Shown here in pieces: positions 58,192-64,000 of a stretch of DNA of 64,000 bases. The position numbers and the translations under genes are program-made. The stretch spans positions 74,681 through 138,680 of the forward strand of contig NZ_JBEMAR010000009.1 of NCBI RefSeq assembly GCF_040274945.1. Direction: 5' to 3'. Below the pieces are notes generated by a model that did not search any database, had not been told where the DNA came from, and saw only the letters and a list, made by a program, of their open reading frames with translations. Source of the stretch: Carnobacterium_B sp040274945. GTDB lineage: Bacteria > Bacillota > Bacilli > Lactobacillales > Carnobacteriaceae. The number at the start of each line of letters is the position of its first letter. Position 1 is the stretch's first letter.

Positions 58192-59076
58192 TTATCCTTT
58201 ACTATCCAATTCCTTACTTAATTGAATAATGTATTTCTTTAAATTATCTTTAACTTCTTTGTGTTCAAGACCATATTCAATATTGGTCATCATATAACCA
58301 AACTTATCTCCAACATCATAACGTTTCCCTTTAAATTCGTGAGCTAATACTTGTTGAGTTTTATTTAGTGTCTCAATGGCATCTGTTAATTGAATTTCAT
58401 TTCCAGCGCCAGGTTCTTGATTTTCTAATATTTCAAAAATTTCAGGCGTTAGTAGATAACGACCAATAATCGCTAAATCACTAGGAGCATCATCTGGTTT
58501 TGGTTTTTCAACAAAGTGATTAACTTTATATAAATCTTTAGAAACTTCTCCATCAATATCGACAATTCCATACTTAGATGTGTCTTTATGTGGAACACGC
58601 ATTGTAGCCAACACTGAAGATTGAGTTTCATCGTAATGGTTCATTAATTGTTTCGTCAATGGAATTTCATCAACCATCAAGTCGTCACCAAGCAATACAA
58701 TAAAGGGTTCATTTCCTACAAAACTTTTACCATGTAAAACCGCATCTCCTAAACCTTTAGGATAAGACTGACGCACAAAATGCAATTTAATCTTTGTAGT
58801 ACTTTCAACTAATTTTAATAATTCGAACTTTTCTTTTTCTTGTAGATTTTGTTCTAATTCAAAGTTAGAATCAAAATGATCTTCAATTGATCGTTTGCTT
58901 CTTCCAGTAACGATTAAAATTTCTTCAATTCCTGAATCAATTGCTTCTTCAATAATAAACTGAATTGTTGGTTTATCTACAATTGGCAGCATTTCCTTTG
59001 CAGTAGCTTTTGTAGCTGGTAAAAAACGAGTACCTAAACCAGCTGCCGGAATAATAGCTTTTCTTACTTTTGACAT
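58192..59076 (-). CDS. galU: UTP-glucose-1-phosphate uridylyltransferase
   Basis: A 294-residue GalU. It has VRKAIIPAAGLGTRFLPATK, the KEMLPIVDKPTIQFIIEEA block, ILIVTGRSKRSIEDHFD, FIVLLGDDLMVDE and FVEKPKPDDAPSDLAIIGRY. It makes UDP-glucose from glucose-1-phosphate; the Ugd encoded upstream (35-bp gap) then oxidises it to UDP-glucuronate. ATG 59076 is eight bases after GGAGG; earlier Met codons are too close to it. Confidence 0.96.
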   Translation of the reverse strand: MSKVRKAIIPAAGLGTRFLPATKATAKEMLPIVDKPTIQFIIEEAIDSGIEEILIVTGRSKRSIEDHFDSNFELEQNLQEKEKFELLKLVESTTKIKLHFVRQSYPKGLGDAVLHGKSFVGNEPFIVLLGDDLMVDEIPLTKQLMNHYDETQSSVLATMRVPHKDTSKYGIVDIDGEVSKDLYKVNHFVEKPKPDDAPSDLAIIGRYLLTPEIFEILENQEPGAGNEIQLTDAIETLNKTQQVLAHEFKGKRYDVGDKFGYMMTNIEYGLEHKEVKDNLKKYIIQLSKELDSKG

Positions 59077-59111
59077 ATTCATTACCTCCATTATTATATT
59101 CCCATCAATTA

Positions 59112-60278
59112 CTAGTCTGTATGGAACAAATCTCTCGTATAAACTTTTTCTTGTACATCCATTAATTCTTCAGCTAGTCGATTTGAAACAATCACATCTG
59201 AAACTTTTTTAAATTCTTCAAAATCAGGAATTACTTTTGAATTGTAGAATGTATCCTCTTTTAAAACAGGTTCATAAACTACTACTTCGATTCCTCTTGC
59301 CTTGATACGCTTCATAATCCCTTGTATAGATGAAGCTCTAAAGTTATCTGAATCTGTTTTCATAGTCAAGCGATAGATTCCGACTATTCTTGGATTGCGT
59401 TTTAAGATCATATTTGCTACATGATCTTTACGTGTGCGGTTTGCATCTACAATCGCACCAATAATATTATTTGGTACATCTTCATAGTTAGCAAGTAGTT
59501 GTTTAGTGTCTTTTGGTAAGCAATACCCACCATATCCGAATGAAGGATTGTTATAATGTGTCCCAATTCTTGGATCTAAACCTACACCTTCAACGATTGA
59601 TTTTGTATCTAATCCTCTAACTTCTGCATACGTATCTAATTCATTAAAATAAGCTACACGCAAGGCTAAGTAAGTATTTGAAAACAACTTAACTGCTTCT
59701 GCTTCTGTCGAATTCATGAATAAAACGTCAATATTTTCTTTAATTGCTGCATCTACTAATAAATTTGCATAAGCTTTAGCTTCTTCTGTCTGTTCACCTA
59801 CAATAATGCGCGATGGATAAAGATTATCATAAAGCGCTTTTCCTTCACGCAAAAATTCTGGAGCAAAAATAATGTTGTCTACACCATACTTTTCTCTTGT
59901 TTCTTTAGTATAGCCTACTGGTACAGTTGATTTTATAATCATTGTAGCTTCCGAATTATATTCTAAGACATCTTCAATTACACTTTCTACGGTAGAAGTA
60001 TCAAAGTAATTTTTTTTATCATCATAGTTAGTAGGTGTGGCAATGATAACATACTTAGCATCTTTGTACGCATTTTTTTTATCCATTGTGGCAGTTAAAT
60101 TCAATTTTTTTGTTGATAAATATTCTTCAATTTCTTTGTCTACTATGGGCGATTTTTTATTGTTTATTAGTTCAACTTTTTCTTCAATAATTTCTAATGC
60201 TGTAACTTCATTTTGTTGCGCCAATAGAACCGCATTGGATAATCCAACATAACCAGTTCCAACTACTGTAATTTTCAA
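59112..60278 (-). CDS. ugd: UDP-glucose 6-dehydrogenase (TTG start)
   Basis: A 388-residue enzyme oxidising UDP-glucose to UDP-glucuronate with 2 NAD. It has KITVVGTGYVGLSNAVLLAQ, FAPEFLREGKALYDNLYPSRI, LFSNTYLALRVAYFNELD, and the catalytic Cys in SFGYGGYCLPKDTKQL. The best start is a TTG at 60278 with AGGAG eight bases upstream; a longer frame to 60323 has no ribosome site and would add odd residues. The length then matches E. coli Ugd. It implies glucuronic acid (or a derivative) in the polymer. Confidence 0.95.
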   Translation of the reverse strand: MKITVVGTGYVGLSNAVLLAQQNEVTALEIIEEKVELINNKKSPIVDKEIEEYLSTKKLNLTATMDKKNAYKDAKYVIIATPTNYDDKKNYFDTSTVESVIEDVLEYNSEATMIIKSTVPVGYTKETREKYGVDNIIFAPEFLREGKALYDNLYPSRIIVGEQTEEAKAYANLLVDAAIKENIDVLFMNSTEAEAVKLFSNTYLALRVAYFNELDTYAEVRGLDTKSIVEGVGLDPRIGTHYNNPSFGYGGYCLPKDTKQLLANYEDVPNNIIGAIVDANRTRKDHVANMILKRNPRIVGIYRLTMKTDSDNFRASSIQGIMKRIKARGIEVVVYEPVLKEDTFYNSKVIPDFEEFKKVSDVIVSNRLAEELMDVQEKVYTRDLFHTD

Positions 60279-60335
60279 ATTGATTACTCCTTTAAATTTT
60301 ATAATTAAACCATTTAAATTCAAACTAACACACTA

Positions 60336-60364
60336 ATAATAGCAGATTGCTGGTACAAAAACAA
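60336..60364 (-). promoter_or_regulatory. Promoter of ugd-galU
   Basis: On the minus strand, -35 TTGTTT (60359-60364), a 17-bp spacer and an extended -10 TGC-TATTAT (hexamer 60336-60341), ~58 bp before the TTG start. Confidence 0.65.
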
Positions 60365-60413
60365 TCAGTCCGTATTTTACTGAGAATTCTTTTTATTAGA
60401 TAAACTAGTTAAT

Positions 60414-60450
60414 AAGAAAGACACTATGAAGTGTTCATAGTGTCTTTCTT
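60414..60450. terminator. Intrinsic terminator of the LCP gene
   Basis: A perfect 17-bp stem, AAGAAAGACACTATGAA / TTCATAGTGTCTTTCTT, with a 3-nt loop, directly after the LCP stop codon. It separates the gene from ugd-galU. Confidence 0.85.
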
Positions 60451-60451
60451 A

Positions 60452-61417
60452 TTAATTTAATTCCAATTGTTCTTTCAATAATTCAGTAACTCTACTCATC
60501 TCACCATCGGAAACGATACCGTAGTAAATTCCATCAATAGTTGTACCCTCAGCTACAAGTTGCTCTTGTTGGATATTTCCAGCAGCTGAACGATAATTAT
60601 TAAATATTTTTACCATATCGTCAAATTCAAGATTCGTTTGCATATTATTTTCTAATGAACCTAAAATATCTTGATAATTTGAAATAGTAGATAATGAAGC
60701 TACTTTTTCAACAGTTGCTTGTATAATTTGTCTTTGTCTTTCTTGGCGGCCATTATCTCCAGCAGGATCTTCATAACGCATTCTAGAATAAGCAAGTGCA
60801 GCTTTCCCATCTAAGGAAGCAGAAACACCCTCTGTAAAATTATAACCCTCCGAAGAGAATGTTAGTGGACTAGTTACTTGCACTCCCCCTACAGCGTTAA
60901 CGACATCCTGAAGGCCTTGCATATTAACTTCAACATAGTAATCAATTGGTATATTTAACATGTTTTGAACCGTATTCACTGACATAGCTGTTCCACCAAA
61001 TGCATAGGCATGGTTGATTTTATCAGTTGTTCCATGACCAACAATTTCAGTACGTGTGTCACGAGGAATGCTGACAATTGTAGTTTTATCTGTATTAGGA
61101 TTCACTGTCATAACCATCATCGTGTCTGAACGACCTTGCTCAGTTCTACCCAAATCTCCAGTATCTACACCTAACAAAAGAATAGAAAATGGGTCTTTCT
61201 TGCTGATATCAACTGAGCCATCTCGTACATCTTCTGTTTCAACATCTTTATAAATCTTTTCAGTTGTACCAGCTACATCACTATAAATTTTACAGATAAA
61301 CAAACCTAGTGCAATAAATAATACTAATACAATTATCAGAAAAATTTTCAAACCTTTTCCTTTTTTTCTTTTTTTCTTTCTTGGACTTTCTCTCATTTCA
61401 GATCTTGATTGTGACAT
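60452..61417 (-). CDS. LytR-CpsA-Psr (LCP) family glycopolymer ligase
   Basis: A 321-residue protein with a basic cytoplasmic N-terminus (RKKKRKKGKG), one membrane segment (IFLIIVLVLFIALGLFICKIY) and an extracellular LCP domain. It has FSILLLGVDTGD, GRSDTMMVMTVNP, TTIVSIPRDTRTEI, KINHAYAFGG, INALPIDYYVEV-type region (IPIDYYVEVNM), ALAYSRMRYEDPAGDNGRQERQRQ. The Arg and Asp residues hold the polyprenyl pyrophosphate. It transfers the finished polysaccharide to peptidoglycan. ATG 61417 is chosen by AAGGGTG. It is the first gene of the cluster. Confidence 0.94.
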   Translation of the reverse strand: MSQSRSEMRESPRKKKRKKGKGLKIFLIIVLVLFIALGLFICKIYSDVAGTTEKIYKDVETEDVRDGSVDISKKDPFSILLLGVDTGDLGRTEQGRSDTMMVMTVNPNTDKTTIVSIPRDTRTEIVGHGTTDKINHAYAFGGTAMSVNTVQNMLNIPIDYYVEVNMQGLQDVVNAVGGVQVTSPLTFSSEGYNFTEGVSASLDGKAALAYSRMRYEDPAGDNGRQERQRQIIQATVEKVASLSTISNYQDILGSLENNMQTNLEFDDMVKIFNNYRSAAGNIQQEQLVAEGTTIDGIYYGIVSDGEMSRVTELLKEQLELN

Positions 61418-61482
61418 TCTTTCACCCTTTTCTTGACAGTCATTATAAACAGTCATAGTAGTTATATGTACTTTTCTTTTTT

Positions 61483-61510
61483 ATTGTACCAGTAGAATAA
61501 TATTTTGCAA
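61483..61510 (-). promoter_or_regulatory. Promoter of the LCP gene
   Basis: On the minus strand, -35 TTGCAA (61505-61510), a 16-bp spacer and an extended -10 TGG-TACAAT (hexamer 61483-61488), ~66 bp before the start codon. Confidence 0.65.
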
Positions 61511-61533
61511 TTACATTTTTTAAATTTCATAGA

Positions 61534-61572
61534 GAAAGGGTAATTTCGAATTTAATTCGAAATTACCCTTTC
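61534..61572. terminator. Intrinsic terminator of the glucosaminidase gene
   Basis: An 18-bp perfect stem, GAAAGGGTAATTTCGAAT / ATTCGAAATTACCCTTTC, with a 3-nt loop, 10 bp past the stop codon. Confidence 0.85.
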
Positions 61573-61581
61573 AAGTCTTTT

Positions 61582-64000
61582 TTAATTAGTTAAAGATTTT
61601 TTATCTACCCAGCCTAAAGTAACACCATCTAATGAAATTAAAACATATTTACCATTTCCCGTTTCTTTAATAACATTCACCTTTTTCCCAATAAAATTAT
61701 TGGTCTTTGCAATCGTTTGATATCCTTTATTTCCCCATGGCTTAGTATCAATTGAAAAGGCTGATTTTGCTACAACCGCACTATATGAAACATCTTTAGA
61801 TAAAGGAATAGCAACATCTACTGTATACATTTGTATCGCTTTTCTATCTACCCAGCCTAGTGATTGTCCGTTTACTTCAATTAAAACATAAGATCCTTTT
61901 TGTTGTGTTACTTTAACAGGATTTCCAACATAATCTGTAGTTTTTCCAATGGTTTGGTACCCAGTAGTTCCCCATGGTTTCGTATCAATTGAATAAGCGT
62001 TTTTTAAAACAATTCCAGTATATGAAACTGCTTGTGATCCGGTAATATCTGTTGTAACCTCATATGACTTCAAAGCTTTTTGATCTACCCATCCTATTGC
62101 TTCTCCATTAACCGAAATCAGTACATAACTACCTTTTTTTCTGATGACATCAACTTCCGTACCTATATAATCAGTGGTTTTAGCAATCGTTTGGTACCCA
62201 ACTGTTCCCCATGGCATTGTATCAATTGAGTATGACGTTTTATCAACAACTGCTTTATAATTAACCGGTTGAGATGAAGCAACTTCTGTTACAACTCCAT
62301 AGGTTTTTAAAGCTTTTTTGTCTACCCAACCTAATAACTTTCCATCATGAGAAATTAAAACATATTGACTATTATTTGTTTCTTTTACTACTTTAATTGT
62401 TCTACCTAAATAATCGGAAGTATGGTTAAGTGTGTGGTAACCATTTGTACCCCATGGTTTAGTATCAATTGAATATCCCGTTTCGTTAATAATTGCTTCA
62501 TATGAAGTAGTGTGTGAAGCTGGAATATTTACTTCAACATCAAAAGTAGATATAGCTTTGCTATCAACCCATCCTAGCAATTCACCATTCAATGAAATCA
62601 ATGAATAAGTTCCATTTTTAGCTTCTTTTACAACTTCTATTTCTTGTCCAACATAATCTGTAGTTTTAGCTAAAGTTTGATATCCAGAAATTCCCCATGG
62701 TAGCGTATCGATTGAGTAACCTGATTTAGAAATTTTTGCTTTATAACTAACAGGTACTGAGGATGATACATCTCCTATTTTCGTAGAGATTTCTAACGCT
62801 GTTTTATCTACCCACCCCAATACACTTCCATTATAAGTTACCAAAGCATATTTTCCATTTGAAGTTTCTTTTGTAACTTTTACTTCCGAACCTAAATAAG
62901 TATTTGTTTTGTCTAACGTTTGGTATCCAGTGGTACCCCAAGGTCTAGAATCTATTGTATAACCGCTTAAAGATATTAATGCATTATATGAAACATTAAC
63001 TGTATCTTTCAAATCTGAATCAACAATATAAGAATCATATTGAGTTAAATTATACTGCTCGATGATGTTATTAACTTTAACGTTATATTGCGTATCAGTA
63101 GCATACGTTCCAGTAAGGTACTTAGTTGCATCTTTATATGAATTTGTATTTTTAACCCATGTTTTAGAATAAAAATTAGGCGAACCAGTTAAACCAGTTC
63201 TCAGTAAATCAGCATAGTCCATCATTGACTCATAATAAGAAGGATAATCTCTGAAATTAGCAGTAATATTTATAATCCCGCCATTGACATCTTCCCAAGT
63301 TCCCATCGGAATCGTTTGACCATTATATGATCCTTTAATTCCAAATAAATTGTAATACGGCGGGGATGCAAGTAAACTTTTTCCAAATGCACTTTCATGT
63401 GCAGCCTGTGCAATCATGACAGATGCATACAATTGATCTTTACCATATGCATTTGCTATTTCTACAGCATATGGTGTTATAAAATCTATGAATTCTTGAT
63501 TTGTCTTAAAAGGTCGAGGCTGCGCTTGATTATTTCCTTTATTATCAGCTAAATATTTTTCATAAGCTGCTTTAGTCACATTAATTTTTTGTCCTATACT
63601 AATTACATTCACGTTTTTGATTTGAGGGTTCCAATCTACTAATTGTGCTAATGATATGCCAAATGAACTTGCGATGGCTCCAGAAAAATCTCCAGACTTA
63701 ACTGTATATACACCATTTACAGCTGTACGTGTAGCTGTGGTACTAGCCATAGAAAATGTTTGTATCATTCTATTAGTTTTAGGTATTTCTTTTTCAGATG
63801 CAATTTCTTTTACGTTACTTGGAATTTTTGCTGGTTCTTCTGCCACTGGTGCCAGTTCTTCGCTTTCGCTTGGTGCTTCTTCTACTGGTGTTGATTCTTC
63901 CTCTTCACTTGGTACTTCTGTTGGTGCTTCTTCTACTGGCGTTGCTTCTTCCTCTTCACTTGGTACTTCTGTTGGTGCTTCTTCTACTGGCGTTGCTTCT
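61582..64000 (-). CDS. Secreted glucosaminidase (GH73) with LysM and six GW modules (partial)
   Basis: A cell-wall hydrolase of more than 806 residues; the N-terminus and signal peptide lie beyond the right edge. From the edge inward: an acidic Pro/Glu repeat (units like ATPVEEAPTEVPSEEEE, 17 residues or 51 bp), a LysM domain (YTVKSGDFSGAIASSFGIS), and a GH73 domain with the catalytic Glu in AQAAHESAFGKS and YYNLFGIKG. Six GW modules of ~80 residues follow, each with SIDTxPWGxxGYQT and GWVDxxAL. GW modules bind lipoteichoic acid, and LysM binds peptidoglycan. It cleaves GlcNAc-MurNAc bonds during division or wall turnover. A GTG at 63846 is an internal codon, not the start. Confidence 0.93.
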   Translation of the reverse strand, partial: EATPVEEAPTEVPSEEEEATPVEEAPTEVPSEEEESTPVEEAPSESEELAPVAEEPAKIPSNVKEIASEKEIPKTNRMIQTFSMASTTATRTAVNGVYTVKSGDFSGAIASSFGISLAQLVDWNPQIKNVNVISIGQKINVTKAAYEKYLADNKGNNQAQPRPFKTNQEFIDFITPYAVEIANAYGKDQLYASVMIAQAAHESAFGKSLLASPPYYNLFGIKGSYNGQTIPMGTWEDVNGGIINITANFRDYPSYYESMMDYADLLRTGLTGSPNFYSKTWVKNTNSYKDATKYLTGTYATDTQYNVKVNNIIEQYNLTQYDSYIVDSDLKDTVNVSYNALISLSGYTIDSRPWGTTGYQTLDKTNTYLGSEVKVTKETSNGKYALVTYNGSVLGWVDKTALEISTKIGDVSSSVPVSYKAKISKSGYSIDTLPWGISGYQTLAKTTDYVGQEIEVVKEAKNGTYSLISLNGELLGWVDSKAISTFDVEVNIPASHTTSYEAIINETGYSIDTKPWGTNGYHTLNHTSDYLGRTIKVVKETNNSQYVLISHDGKLLGWVDKKALKTYGVVTEVASSQPVNYKAVVDKTSYSIDTMPWGTVGYQTIAKTTDYIGTEVDVIRKKGSYVLISVNGEAIGWVDQKALKSYEVTTDITGSQAVSYTGIVLKNAYSIDTKPWGTTGYQTIGKTTDYVGNPVKVTQQKGSYVLIEVNGQSLGWVDRKAIQMYTVDVAIPLSKDVSYSAVVAKSAFSIDTKPWGNKGYQTIAKTNNFIGKKVNVIKETGNGKYVLISLDGVTLGWVDKKSLTN

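Noticed and set aside
63538..63846. The GTG at 63846 as the start of the glucosaminidase
   Set aside because: The frame continues upstream to the window edge through in-frame Pro/Glu repeats, and no signal peptide follows the GTG. The gene is simply cut by the edge.

Overview
This is an AT-rich, low-GC Gram-positive chromosome segment. The phosphotransferase (PTS) sugar loci with CcpA-type cre boxes, the GlpO-type glycerol-3-phosphate oxidase with its extra ~50-residue insert, the Mga- and Rgg-type regulators, and the Wzy-dependent polysaccharide cluster with a LytR-CpsA-Psr protein all point to the order Lactobacillales. Carnobacteriaceae (for example Carnobacterium) is my best guess, but nothing here proves the genus. 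No rRNA, tRNA, CRISPR array, intact insertion sequence or phage gene was found. All function calls come from reading protein motifs and gene context, without database searches.

Layout. 1-2.2 kb: a LacI-family regulator cut by the left edge, with a clear promoter/cre/operator, then a RibD/DHFR-like reductase and a tandem VOC protein. 2.4-2.6 kb: an array of 51-bp repeats. 2.8-4.35 kb: two convergent genes that look like competence regulators, an enlarged ComK homologue (+) and a small SigH/ComX-like sigma factor (-), followed by a surface protein. 6.0-8.0 kb: a candidate small RNA, a small possibly frameshifted gene, an Rgg-type regulator and a small hypothetical gene.

8.4-14.1 kb is a probable D-allose/D-allulose (or similar rare hexose) locus: PTS EIIBC, TIM-barrel isomerase/epimerase, RpiB, Rpe/AlsE-like epimerase, a DeoR regulator and a LacI regulator with three 18-bp operators. 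14.2-27.1 kb is bracketed by two paralogous NERD-domain genes in opposite orientation. Between them lie a MalY/MalX/RpiR locus, a decayed PTS EIIC gene, and a 2-keto-3-deoxygluconate locus (KdgK, Eda, PTS EIIBCA, RspA/ManD-type dehydratase, GntR). A second 51-bp repeat array, inverted relative to the first, follows at 27.2-27.5 kb.

27.5-36.6 kb: an SGNH hydrolase, an orphan CpsB-type phosphatase, the glycerol operon glpK-glpO-glpF, an Mga-type regulator, and a Nox-like flavoprotein lacking the usual catalytic cysteine. 36.6-37.5 kb is decayed sequence. 37.5-61.4 kb is a large surface-polysaccharide cluster, entirely on the minus strand and read from right to left: LCP ligase; Ugd, GalU; CpsC, CpsD; CapD-like dehydratase, initiating sugar transferase, reductase; phosphohexomutase, ManC; Wzx flippase, SGNH lipoprotein, acyltransferase; five glycosyltransferases around a Wzy polymerase; pyruvyl transferase; and a GT14-like transferase. 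The right edge holds a secreted glucosaminidase with LysM, six GW modules and a repeat-rich N-terminus cut by the window.

The most unusual items are the ComK/sigma pair, the dispersed 51-bp repeat family, the paired NERD genes, the candidate structured RNA at 6.0-6.16 kb, the two-hairpin gap between cpsD and the capD-like gene, and the Cys-less Nox-like protein.
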